Below are positions 38,894 through 46,986 of a stretch of 64,000 nucleotides of DNA, in pieces. Source of the DNA: a bacterium (lineage in GTDB: Bacteria; Krumholzibacteriota; Krumholzibacteriia; LZORAL124-64-63); contig JADJYS010000002.1 of the NCBI GenBank assembly GCA_016719645.1, forward strand, positions 186,001 through 250,000, written 5' to 3'. Position numbers and translations under genes: made by a program. Positions within the stretch are counted from its first letter, which is position 1. Every line of letters starts with the position of its first letter. The notes under the pieces were generated by a model. It saw only the letters and a list, made by a program, of their open reading frames with translations, did no database searches and was not told the DNA's origin.

Positions 38894-40632
38894 CCATCCA
38901 GGACGTCATCAGGGCGGAGCTGCAGCGCCGGCTCGAGGAGTACGGCCTCTTCGACGAGGACGCCGCGGTCGAGCTGGAGAAGCCGCGCGACCCGACGCAC
39001 GGGGACCTCAGCACCAACGTGGCCATGACCACGGCGAAGCGCCTGGGCCGCAAGCCCCGCGAGCTGGCGGGCGAGCTGGCGGCCCGGCTGCAGTTCGACA
39101 AGGACGTCGTGGCCTCGGTCGAGATCGCCGGCCCCGGGTTCATCAACTTCCGCATCGGCCGCCGGCACCAGGTCGCCCAGCTGCTGGACCTGTGGCGCGG
39201 CGAGGGCGCGATCCAGGACATCCGCGTCGGCGGCGGCCGCCGCATCAACGTCGAGTTCATCAGCGCCAACCCGACGGGCCCCCTGAACGTGGTGTCGGCG
39301 CGGGCCGGCGCCTTCGGGATCACCCTGGTGCGGCTGCTCAACGCCATCGGCTACGACGCCCACGCCGAGTACTACGTGAACGACGCGGGCCGCCAGGTCC
39401 ACCTGCTGGGACGCTCCCTGCGCGCGCGCTTCTCCGAGCTGTCCGGCCGCCCCGAGCCCTTCCCCGAGGACGGCTACAAGGGCCAGTACGTGGCGCGGAT
39501 GGCCGAGGAGCTGCTGGCGCTCGACAGCGCGGCGATCCAGCAGCAGGCCGGCGTCTTCAACGACGAGAGCTTCCAGCGCGTCACCGCGCCCGAGGGCGAC
39601 GCCCGCGCCTGGCTGGAGCTGCCGCCCGACGAGTCGGCCCGCCGCTTCTCGAAGTACGCCCTGATGAAGATCCTGACCTGGCAGCGCCAGACCTGCCGGC
39701 GCTTCGGGCTGCGCTTCAACACCTGGTACTTCGAATCGGAGCTGCACGAGACGGGGCGCGTCGAGCGCGCGCTGGAGCAGCTGCGCAAGTCGGGCGCCGT
39801 GTACGAGCTGGACGGGGCCCTCTGGTTCCGCTCGACGGACTTCGGCGACGAGAAGGACCGCGTCGTGGTGCGCAGCGGGGGCGAGCCCACCTACTTCCTG
39901 GCGGACGTGGCCTACCACTTCCACAAGTACCAGCGCGGCTTCGAGCACGCGATCGACTTCCTGGGCCCCGACCACCACGGCCACATCCCGCGCATGCAGG
40001 GCGCGATGCGGGCGCTCGGCATCCCCGACGGCTGGCTCGAGGTGCAGATCCTGCAGCAGGTCAACTTCGTGGAGAACGGGCGCCCCGTCGACATGTCCAA
40101 GCGCGAGGGGCAGTTCGTCACCATGGACGCCCTCGCCGACGACGTCGGCACCGACGTCGCCAAGTACATCTTCCTGACGCGCCGCCCCAACTCGCACCTG
40201 GACTTCGACCTGGACCTGGCGCGCGAACAGTCCAACGAGAACCCGGTCTACTACGTGAAGTACGCGCACGCGCGCATCTGCGCGGTGCTGCGCAAGGCCG
40301 AGGCCGCGGGCTGGCTCCCCCAGGAGCCCGTCGCCGCGGACCTGGCGGGGCTGCAGCAGGACCCGGAGTGGAACCTCATCCGCGAACTCGTGCGCCTGCC
40401 CGAGGTGATCCTGGGCGCCGCCGAGAGCCGCGAGCCGCACCGGCTGACGGCGTACGCCGCCGACCTCGCCGGCAGCTTCCACCAGTTCTACCACCAGTGC
40501 GTCATCGTGGGCGAGGACCGCGACCTCACGCGCGTCCGCCTGCAGCTGTGCCTGGCCACGCGCAAGGTCCTGCGGGACGTGCTGGACCTCATCGGGGTCG
40601 AAGCGCCCGAACAGATGGGCGACAAGGAGTGA
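38890..40632 (+). CDS. argS: Arginyl-tRNA synthetase
   Basis: The 580-residue class I enzyme starts at GTG 38890 and has the N-terminal Add-1 domain (KPRDPTHGDLSTNVAM). The core contains VEFISANPTGPLNVVSARAG, where the canonical HIGH-type LHVGHAR is replaced by LNVVSAR. YYVNDAGRQ and the KMSKS-type VDMSKREGQFVT follow, then the DALR anticodon-binding domain ending RVRLQLCLATRKVLRDVLDLIGVEAPEQM. It charges tRNA-Arg. The altered HIGH element occurs in a known subset of bacterial ArgRSs and need not mean loss of activity. Confidence 0.95.
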   Translation: MTIQDVIRAELQRRLEEYGLFDEDAAVELEKPRDPTHGDLSTNVAMTTAKRLGRKPRELAGELAARLQFDKDVVASVEIAGPGFINFRIGRRHQVAQLLDLWRGEGAIQDIRVGGGRRINVEFISANPTGPLNVVSARAGAFGITLVRLLNAIGYDAHAEYYVNDAGRQVHLLGRSLRARFSELSGRPEPFPEDGYKGQYVARMAEELLALDSAAIQQQAGVFNDESFQRVTAPEGDARAWLELPPDESARRFSKYALMKILTWQRQTCRRFGLRFNTWYFESELHETGRVERALEQLRKSGAVYELDGALWFRSTDFGDEKDRVVVRSGGEPTYFLADVAYHFHKYQRGFEHAIDFLGPDHHGHIPRMQGAMRALGIPDGWLEVQILQQVNFVENGRPVDMSKREGQFVTMDALADDVGTDVAKYIFLTRRPNSHLDFDLDLAREQSNENPVYYVKYAHARICAVLRKAEAAGWLPQEPVAADLAGLQQDPEWNLIRELVRLPEVILGAAESREPHRLTAYAADLAGSFHQFYHQCVIVGEDRDLTRVRLQLCLATRKVLRDVLDLIGVEAPEQMGDKE

Positions 40633-40633
40633 G

Positions 40634-41542
40634 ATGAGCATCCTGGTGGTCGGCTCGGTCGCCTACGACACCGTCGAGACGCCGCTCGAGCGGCGGGAGC
40701 GCCAGCTGGGCGGCAGCGCCAGCTTCTTCTCGCTGGCCGCGTCGCGCTTCGCCCCGGTGCGCGCCGTGGGCGTCGTCGGCGACGACTTCCGCGCCGCCGA
40801 CCTGGAGCTGCTGGCCTCCCGCGGCGTCGACACCGCGGGCATCGTCCGCCGCGCCGGCCCCACCTTCCACTGGGCGGGCCGCTACCACGAGGACCTGATC
40901 GAGCGCGACACCCTGGCCACCGAGCTGGGCGTGTTCCAGGACTTCGCGCCGGAGCTGCCGGCGGGCTGGCGGGAGACGCCCTACCTCTTCCTCGCCAACA
41001 TCCACCCGGCGCTGCAGGCGGACGTGCTGGACCTGATGGCGCCGCCGCGCCTGGTGGTGCTGGACACCATGAACCTCTGGATCAAGACGACGCGCCGCGA
41101 GCTGCAGGACGTCCTGGCCCGGGTCGACGTCGTGCTGCTGAACGACAGCGAGGCCCGCCTGCTGAGCGGGCGGCGCAGCCTCGCCGCGGCGGCGGCGGCG
41201 ATCGCGGAGCTCGGCCCCGCGCGCGTCGTGATCAAGAAGGGCGAGCACGGCGCCCTCTTCTTCGGGCGCGACTCGCTGCTCGCGGTGCCCGCGCTGCTGC
41301 TGCCCGAGGTCGTCGATCCGACCGGCGCGGGGGACTGCTTCGCCGGCGGCTTCGTGGGGCACCTCGCCGCGGCGGGCGCGACGCGCGACGACGACGACGG
41401 CGTCTTCCGCCGGGCCATGCTCGCCGGCACGGCGGTGGCGTCCGCCTGCCCCGAGGCCTTCAGCGTGGACGGGGTGCTGGCCCTGGACGAGGCGGGCTAC
41501 GAGCGGCGCCTGGCCACCCTCGCCGCCATGATGACCCCCTGA
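40634..41542 (+). CDS. PfkB-family carbohydrate/nucleoside kinase
   Basis: The 302-residue kinase has the PfkB N-terminal glycine pair (QLGGSASFFSLAA) and the C-terminal signature VVDPTGAGDCFAGGF, including the catalytic Asp. LLNDSEARLLSG and RVVIKKGEHGALFF also match. The opening VGSVAYDTVETPLERRERQLGGSA is typical of a sugar-kinase group often annotated adenosine or ribokinase-like. The substrate is not readable. It begins just after the argS stop. Confidence 0.88.
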   Translation: MSILVVGSVAYDTVETPLERRERQLGGSASFFSLAASRFAPVRAVGVVGDDFRAADLELLASRGVDTAGIVRRAGPTFHWAGRYHEDLIERDTLATELGVFQDFAPELPAGWRETPYLFLANIHPALQADVLDLMAPPRLVVLDTMNLWIKTTRRELQDVLARVDVVLLNDSEARLLSGRRSLAAAAAAIAELGPARVVIKKGEHGALFFGRDSLLAVPALLLPEVVDPTGAGDCFAGGFVGHLAAAGATRDDDDGVFRRAMLAGTAVASACPEAFSVDGVLALDEAGYERRLATLAAMMTP

Positions 41543-41580
41543 GGCGGGCGGTTTCCCGGACGTCCCTAGCGTGCCCGACA

Positions 41581-41601
41581 CACCTCTCGGCCTTTTTTTT
41601 T
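41581..41601 (+). terminator. Weak terminator-like T run after the PfkB kinase gene
   Basis: Nine Ts (41593-41601) follow CTCTCGGCC some 50 bases after the stop. I see only a poor hairpin in front of them, so this is a tentative call. Confidence 0.35.
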
Positions 41602-41621
41602 ATGTCGAGTGAGATCGTGCC

Positions 41622-41650
41622 TTGAGCGGCGCGGGAGCTTCTGCTAGGAT
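41622..41650 (+). promoter_or_regulatory. Sigma70-like promoter before the conserved unknown gene
   Basis: TTGAGC (41622-41627), a 17-base spacer and TAGGAT (41645-41650), about 30 bases before the ATG. Confidence 0.6.
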
Positions 41651-41680
41651 CCCGCGGATGGATCGCCCGGCGGTGGGCTC

Positions 41681-42553
41681 ATGGACGAGATGGAGGGTCC
41701 TGCCTTGGAAGAACCCCGCAACGACGATCTCGAGTGGGTCAAGGACGCCGAGCGCTGGATCTGCCAGATCCAGGGCATCCGGCAGTGCAAGATCGACATC
41801 GACGAGCTGGGCAAGGTCGCCGGCATCCACGTCATCGCTGCGGCCGACCGCGAGCCGCGCCACGTGGTGCGCGACGTCGAGAGCCTGCTGAAGGCCCGCC
41901 TGGACCTCGACGTCTACTACAAGAAGATCGGCGTCGTGCAGATCATCGAGCCCGACGAAACCGCGCCGGTCGCCGCGCCTCCCGCCGCGCCCGCCGCGGT
42001 CCCCGAGGCCGCCGCCGCGCCGCCCACGCCCATGGAACCGGCCGCGCCGCCGCCGCTGCGGATGCCCGATGTCCCCAAGCCCCACGTCGTGCCCGCGCCC
42101 GTCGCCGCCCGCCCGGCCGTCCTGGTCGAGGAGGCCGCGGCCCCGCGCGTGGAGTGCGCGGGCGTCGGCGTGATGATCGCCGGCGCGTCCCTGACCGCCA
42201 CGGTCGAGCTGGCGCGGGGAGGGGCCGTCGCCCGGATCCAGGAAGCGGGGCCGAACCACCCGGGGACCGACCAGCTGCTGGTGGGCCGCGCCGCGGTCCG
42301 CGCCCTGGCCGACCTGCTGGACGAGCCGGCGACCCTGAGCCTGGCGGACCTGCGCGAGACCGAGATGGCCGGCGAGCGGCTGACCCTGGTCGCGGTGGAC
42401 CTGGTCGAAGGCCGCCGCAGCGAGCGCTTCTTCGGCAGCTGTTCGCAGCGCCACGGGCCGCACCAGGCGGCCGTCTACGCCGTCCTGGACGCCCTGAACC
42501 GGCGCCTGGACCTCATGAACTTCAGGGAAGGGGGGGGCAGAGCCTCCGTCTGA
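41681..42553 (+). CDS. Conserved two-domain protein of unknown function
   Basis: The 290-residue product has an N-terminal alpha/beta unit (about 15-90: ERWICQIQGIRQCKIDIDELGKVAGIHVIA, then PRHVVRDVESLLKARLDLDVYYKKIGVVQI). An Ala/Pro linker (about 95-150) leads to a second unit (about 155-280: VGVMIAGASLTATVELARGG ... LTLVAVDLVEG ... AVYAVLDALNRRLDLM). I recall similar two-unit proteins in actinobacteria and other phyla, none with an assigned function; that recollection is not checked. ATG 41681 is used, but TTG 41705 has a better ribosome binding site (GGAGGG seven bases before it). No signal peptide or membrane helix is present. Confidence 0.75.
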   Translation: MDEMEGPALEEPRNDDLEWVKDAERWICQIQGIRQCKIDIDELGKVAGIHVIAAADREPRHVVRDVESLLKARLDLDVYYKKIGVVQIIEPDETAPVAAPPAAPAAVPEAAAAPPTPMEPAAPPPLRMPDVPKPHVVPAPVAARPAVLVEEAAAPRVECAGVGVMIAGASLTATVELARGGAVARIQEAGPNHPGTDQLLVGRAAVRALADLLDEPATLSLADLRETEMAGERLTLVAVDLVEGRRSERFFGSCSQRHGPHQAAVYAVLDALNRRLDLMNFREGGGRASV

Positions 42554-42677
42554 CCTCGGAACCGGCCGCTTGCGGGGCCGGCGCCTTAGGAGCGAGCGGA
42601 GCGGATCGGATTGAAATGAGCGGAGCCGCCTCTTGTCGTTTGGGCAACCCCAACGTCCGACATCTGGAGGTGACATC

Positions 42678-42722
42678 ATGCTCGACTTCATTCTGAAGCT
42701 GTTCTATCGGTGGGAGTGGTAG
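42678..42722 (+). CDS. Probable 14-residue small protein or leader peptide
   Basis: A 14-codon reading frame encodes MLDFILKLFYRWEW and is preceded by an ideal ribosome binding site, GGAGGTG at 42666-42672, five bases before the ATG. The peptide is amphipathic with a hydrophobic start, an aromatic, positively charged end, and two tryptophans. It sits alone in the 219-base gap between the conserved unknown gene and the HD-GYP gene. A GC-rich palindrome (CCGGCGCCGG, about 42735-42744) follows. It could be a membrane-associated small protein or a regulatory leader peptide. Confidence 0.55.
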   Translation: MLDFILKLFYRWEW

Positions 42723-42767
42723 TTCCCTGACCACCCCGGCGCCGGTCCCGCTATTTCACTCAAGAAC

Positions 42768-42796
42768 TTCACTTGCACGGCCGAATCTCCTATCTT
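42768..42796 (+). promoter_or_regulatory. Possible promoter of the HD-GYP gene
   Basis: TTCACT (42768-42773), a 17-base spacer and TATCTT (42791-42796) in a short AT-rich patch. If used, it rules out the in-frame TTG at 42773 as a start and favours TTG 42848. Confidence 0.4.
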
Positions 42797-42847
42797 GTAA
42801 GGAGTCCACGCCCCCGAGGGCGCGTCCCGAGCCAAGGAACCCGCACC

Positions 42848-44230
42848 TTGAGCCACGCGAGGCCCGATCGCAGCCACCGGCTGTTCCACGCCTATTACGC
42901 CGCCGTGCTCGCGGCCAGCCTCGTGCTGGTCGGCTTCCTGGTCGCCACGCGCCGCCCCGAGAGCCAGGACTGGCTGGGCTGGAGCTTCTACTTCCTGATC
43001 CTGCTGCTGGCCGACACCAAGCTGTCGGAGTCCCAGGCCCGCGACGGGAGCAAGATCCTCTCCTCGCGCACCCTGGCTTTGTCGGTGCTGGTGCTGTTCG
43101 GCCCCCTGGTCGCCGTGGCGATGGACATCGGCACCTCGCTGGTCCGCGGCCTGCTGCTGCGCCGCTCGCCGCCCCGCAAGATGTTCTTCAACATCGCCAT
43201 GCTGACCCTCGCGGACGGGATCGCCGGTCTCATCTACCACGCCCTGCCCTTCCACGACCGGTTCACCACGCCGCTCTTCCTGCTGCCGCTGGCCGTCGCG
43301 CTGCTGACGTACTCGCTGGTCAACAGCCTGATCGTGACGGGGATCATGAGCCTGGACACGGGCCAGCCCGCCCGCGAGATCTGGCACCGCGACATCCGCT
43401 GGGGCGTGCTGGCGGGCCTGATGGAGCTGCCGTTCACCGCCATCGTCATCCTGCTGTTCCAGCAGGGCGGCCCGTGGACGCTGATGATCTTCGTGCCGAT
43501 CATCTGGGTCATCTTCTCGCTCGGCCGCGCGCACAAGCAGCAGAAGGAAGCCCACATGGCGTCGATCGCCGTGCTGGCCACCACGCTCGAGGCCGACGAG
43601 CCCTACACCCACGGCCACAGCTACCGCGTCAGCCAGTACGCCGTGACCATCGGCCGCGCCATGGGCATGTCGCCGCGCAACCTCGAGGTCCTGGAGTACG
43701 GCGGCCTGCTGCACGACATCGGCAAGATCGCCATCAACAACGACATCATCTGCAAGCCGGGCCGCCTCACCGACGAGGAATTCGCGACCCTGGCCGAGCA
43801 CCCCGCCATCGGCGCCCGCATCGTCGAGCAGATCAAGTTCCTGCCCGAGACCGTCGACCTCGTGCGCCACCACCACGAGCGCCCCGACGGCAAGGGCTAC
43901 CCCGACGGCCTCAAGGGCGACGAGATCACGCTGGGCTCGAGCATCATGAACATCTGCGACGCCTTCGACGCCATGACCAGCGACCGCTCCTACCGCAAGG
44001 CCCTGCCGGTGGAGAAGGCGCTCGAGGAACTGGTCAAGCACCGCGGCACCCAGTTCAACGCCGCGGTGGTCGACACCGTGCTCGCCCTGCACCGCCGCGG
44101 CGAGTTCGACATCATCCCCGATTCCGCGGTGGAGAAGGTCATCCGCCAGATCCAGCGCGTCGGCGAGCCGCCGGTCCGGGCGATTCCCACCCCGATCAAG
44201 GAAGATCCGGTCCATGAAGTACAGCGATAG
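42848..44230 (+). CDS. Membrane-anchored HD-GYP domain protein
   Basis: Start TTG 42848 (AAGGAA about nine bases upstream) gives 460 residues. The first 220 or so contain about six hydrophobic helices, forming a membrane sensor with no motif I can name. The HD-GYP domain occupies about residues 235-430: HGHSYRVSQYA, the metal pair in GLLHDIGKIAI (near 289), HPAIGARIVEQI, and HHHERPDGKGYPDGLKGDEI (the GYP element), then DAFDAMTSDRSYRKAL. Such domains hydrolyse c-di-GMP, and catalytic residues look intact. Its 3' end overlaps purM by 17 bases. Confidence 0.88.
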   Translation: MSHARPDRSHRLFHAYYAAVLAASLVLVGFLVATRRPESQDWLGWSFYFLILLLADTKLSESQARDGSKILSSRTLALSVLVLFGPLVAVAMDIGTSLVRGLLLRRSPPRKMFFNIAMLTLADGIAGLIYHALPFHDRFTTPLFLLPLAVALLTYSLVNSLIVTGIMSLDTGQPAREIWHRDIRWGVLAGLMELPFTAIVILLFQQGGPWTLMIFVPIIWVIFSLGRAHKQQKEAHMASIAVLATTLEADEPYTHGHSYRVSQYAVTIGRAMGMSPRNLEVLEYGGLLHDIGKIAINNDIICKPGRLTDEEFATLAEHPAIGARIVEQIKFLPETVDLVRHHHERPDGKGYPDGLKGDEITLGSSIMNICDAFDAMTSDRSYRKALPVEKALEELVKHRGTQFNAAVVDTVLALHRRGEFDIIPDSAVEKVIRQIQRVGEPPVRAIPTPIKEDPVHEVQR

Positions 44231-45224
44231 CGGCGTCGACATCGACGCCGCCGCGCGGGCGCTCGCCGGGGCCAAGCAGGCCATCCGGTCCACCTGGGAC
44301 GAGCGCGTGCGCAGCGACATCGGCGCCTTCGGGGGCCTGTACCGCGCGGCGCCTGGCGAGCCGCTGCTGGTCGCCAGCGTCGACGGCGTCGGCACCAAGG
44401 TGACGATCGCCGCGCAGACCGGCCGCTACGGCACCGTCGGCCAGGACCTGGTCAACCACTGCGTGGACGACATCCTGGTCCAGGGCGCCGAACCCCTCTT
44501 CTTCCTCGACTACTTCGCCACCGGCAAGCTGCGCGAGGGGGTGCTCGAGCAGGTGCTCGACGGGTTCGCCCTGGCCTGCCGCGAGAACGGCTGCGCGCTG
44601 CTCGGCGGCGAGACGGCGGAGATGCCGGGCGTCTACGCCGAGGGCGACTTCGACCTGGCCGGCTGCATCGTCGGGCGCGTCCGCGAGGAGGACCTGATCG
44701 ACGGCGCGGCCATCCGCGCCGGGGACCGCCTCTGGGGGCTGCCCAGCACGGGCCTGCACACCAACGGCTACTCGCTGGCCCGGCGGATCCTGTTCGAGAC
44801 CGCGGGCTACGCGCCCGGCGACGACCTGCCGGGCTGCGGCGGCACCGCCGCCGACCTGCTGCTGGCCGTCCACCGCAGCTACCTGCCCCACGTGCGCGCG
44901 CTGTGGCGGGACCTGGGCCGGCCCGCCGTCCACGGCCTGGCCCACATCACCGGCGGCGGCTTCTACGACAACGTGCCGCGGATCGTGCCCGAGGGCCTCT
45001 GCTGCCGCATCGACACCGCGGCCTGGCCCGTGCCGCCCCTGTTCCGGCTGCTCCAGCGGACCGGGGACGTCGCGGCGGCGGAGATGTACCGCGTCTTCAA
45101 CATGGGCATCGGCATGGTGTGCGTGCTGGCCGCGGACGCCGATCCCGCCGTGCCCTCTGCGCTCGGGGCGCTGCCCATCGGCGAGGTCGTGGCGGGGCCG
45201 CGCAAGGTCGAAGTCCTGCTGTAG
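44214..45224 (+). CDS. purM: Phosphoribosylformylglycinamidine cyclo-ligase (AIR synthetase)
   Basis: The 336-residue protein shows SGVDIDAAARAL, ASVDGVGTKVTIAAQTGRYGTVGQDLVNHCVDDILVQGAEPLFFLDYFATGKL, LLGGETAEMPGVY, LPSTGLHTNGYSLAR and HITGGGFYDNVPRI. All are PurM motifs. It makes AIR in step five of purine synthesis. The start lies inside the end of the HD-GYP gene, so the two are probably cotranscribed. A terminator follows. Confidence 0.96.
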   Translation: MKYSDSGVDIDAAARALAGAKQAIRSTWDERVRSDIGAFGGLYRAAPGEPLLVASVDGVGTKVTIAAQTGRYGTVGQDLVNHCVDDILVQGAEPLFFLDYFATGKLREGVLEQVLDGFALACRENGCALLGGETAEMPGVYAEGDFDLAGCIVGRVREEDLIDGAAIRAGDRLWGLPSTGLHTNGYSLARRILFETAGYAPGDDLPGCGGTAADLLLAVHRSYLPHVRALWRDLGRPAVHGLAHITGGGFYDNVPRIVPEGLCCRIDTAAWPVPPLFRLLQRTGDVAAAEMYRVFNMGIGMVCVLAADADPAVPSALGALPIGEVVAGPRKVEVLL

Positions 45225-45266
45225 CCGCTCCCCGGCACGTCCGGCGGCGGTGCCACCCACGCAACA

Positions 45267-45302
45267 CGAAGCGGCCCAGGACCTTTGGCCCGGGCCGTTT
45301 CG
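45267..45302 (+). terminator. Stem-loop terminator after purM
   Basis: An 11-base stem with one G-T pair (45267-45277 with 45292-45302) ends in GTTTCG, about 42 bases after the purM stop. The 167 bases from here to 45469 contain nothing else I can name. Confidence 0.55.
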
Positions 45303-45469
45303 CCATTCCCGGGGATGGGCCGTGCCGTGGGCGCACCCGCTCCGGCCGTCACGCCGCCCGGCAAGACGGCCGCCGCTCGTATCGGTCCACTTAAGAACGA
45401 GATGCAGAAACATGGGGATGACGTGCGCGACGGGAGCGCCGCCTGCACCCCTGCGCGCGGAGGTGTGGC

Positions 45470-46969
45470 ATGGATGTGATGACGACGTTCTGGGACGAGG
45501 AGTTGCGGGCCTATCCCCACGGCGGGTCGGCGAGCCGGGTCTGGGTCGTGCGGGGGGGGAGGTGCGACGGTGCGGCCTTGACCCTGTTGCTGGACCACGG
45601 CTGGCGGCAGGACGGCGCGGCGGCGGTCCCGGCCGCACCGCCGCTGGGGCTGCTCTGGCGAGCGGCTGCCGAGGGCGAGCCGGGGGAGAGGTCCTGGCGG
45701 GCGGACGGGCGCGCCTGGCGGCTGGAGGCCGTGCCCGTGCCGGGCGACGGCGGGCCGGCCGGGGCGCTGGCCCTGTGCTGCGCGGAAGAGGAACCCTGGC
45801 TCACGGCGGTGAGGGACTGGAGCCGGCGGCTCGCAGCGCGGCTCGCTCCGGTCCTGGGCAGCCTCGGACCGGCCCCCGGCGGCGGCGGCCCGCTGGAGGA
45901 CGCGCGCCGTCAACCGTCGCTGTTCGACTGGCCGGTCGCCCCCGGGCCCCGCCCGGCGGCGTGCGCGGCGGTCGCGTTGCCGCGGCCGGCGGCGGTGCCG
46001 GGGATCCCCGACGTGGTGGGCGTGTCGCGCGAGATCGCCGAGTGCTGCCGCGCCGTGCAGGCCGTGGCCGGCAGCAACGTCAACGTGCTGCTGCACGGGG
46101 AGAGCGGGACCGGCAAGGAGATCCTCGCCCGCGCGGTGCACCGGCTGGGCCCGCGCCGTTCGCGCGGCTTCATCGGGGTCAACTGCGCCGCCCTGCCCGA
46201 AACGCTCTTCGAGAGCGAGCTGTTCGGGCACCAGGCCGGGGCCTTCACCGGCGCCGGCAAGGAGAAGAGCGGCCTGCTCGAGGCGGCCGACGGCGGCACG
46301 TTCTTCCTGGACGAGATCGGCGACATGCCGCTGGCATTGCAGATCAAGCTCCTGCGGGTGATGCAGGAGCGCAAGCTGCGCCGGCTCGGGGAGCTGCGCA
46401 GCCGCGCGGTCGACGTGCGCTTCATCGCCGCGAGCCACAAGGACCTCGCCGGGGAGATCGCGGCGGGGCGCTTCCGGCTGGACCTGTACTTCCGCCTGAA
46501 GGTGGTGCAGATCGCCATCCCGCCGCTGCGCCACCGCCCCGAGGACGTCGCCCACCTGCTGTCCCACGTGCTGCAGCGGCGCGGCGCCGACCCGGCGCGC
46601 CTGGCGGTGGCGCCCGACGCGCTGGCCGCCCTGCAGGCCTACCGCTGGCCGGGGAACGTGCGCGAACTGGAGAACGAGGCGCAGCGCTGGCTGGCCCTGC
46701 ATCCGGGCGCGGAGGTGATCGAGCTGGACCAGCTCTCCGCCGAGATCCGCCAGGCCGCCGGCCGCTCGGTCGATCCCGCCGACCTCGCGACGCTGCGGCC
46801 CATGGACGAGGCGACCGAACTGCTCGAACGTTACCTCATCCGCAAGGCGATCTGCGCCTGCGACGGGCGCAAGTCGACGGCCGCCCGCCGGCTCGGTCTC
46901 TCGCGGCAGGGCCTCTACAAGAAGATCCGGCGCTACGGCATGGGCGACTTGTTGCACGCGGCGGGGTGA
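45470..46969 (+). CDS. Sigma54-dependent transcriptional activator without receiver domain
   Basis: The 499-residue protein has an N-terminal part (1-175) with no phosphoacceptor receiver; it is strand-rich and could be a divergent GAF/PAS-like sensor. The AAA+ domain (about 183-425) has Walker A GESGTGKE (near 209), the sigma54-contacting GAFTGA loop (near 257), Walker B GGTFFLDEIGD, and WPGNVRELEN. A Fis-type helix-turn-helix ends it (KSTAARRLGLSRQGLYKKIRRYG). GGAGG precedes the ATG. The signal sensed is unknown; rpoN itself begins at the right edge of this window. Confidence 0.92.
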   Translation: MDVMTTFWDEELRAYPHGGSASRVWVVRGGRCDGAALTLLLDHGWRQDGAAAVPAAPPLGLLWRAAAEGEPGERSWRADGRAWRLEAVPVPGDGGPAGALALCCAEEEPWLTAVRDWSRRLAARLAPVLGSLGPAPGGGGPLEDARRQPSLFDWPVAPGPRPAACAAVALPRPAAVPGIPDVVGVSREIAECCRAVQAVAGSNVNVLLHGESGTGKEILARAVHRLGPRRSRGFIGVNCAALPETLFESELFGHQAGAFTGAGKEKSGLLEAADGGTFFLDEIGDMPLALQIKLLRVMQERKLRRLGELRSRAVDVRFIAASHKDLAGEIAAGRFRLDLYFRLKVVQIAIPPLRHRPEDVAHLLSHVLQRRGADPARLAVAPDALAALQAYRWPGNVRELENEAQRWLALHPGAEVIELDQLSAEIRQAAGRSVDPADLATLRPMDEATELLERYLIRKAICACDGRKSTAARRLGLSRQGLYKKIRRYGMGDLLHAAG

Positions 46970-46986
46970 GTGGCTATGGTACCGCC

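Noticed and set aside
42616..42696. 26-codon frame MSGAASCRLGNPNV... overlapping the 14-codon gene
   Set aside because: No ribosome binding site precedes it, whereas the overlapping 14-codon frame has an ideal one.
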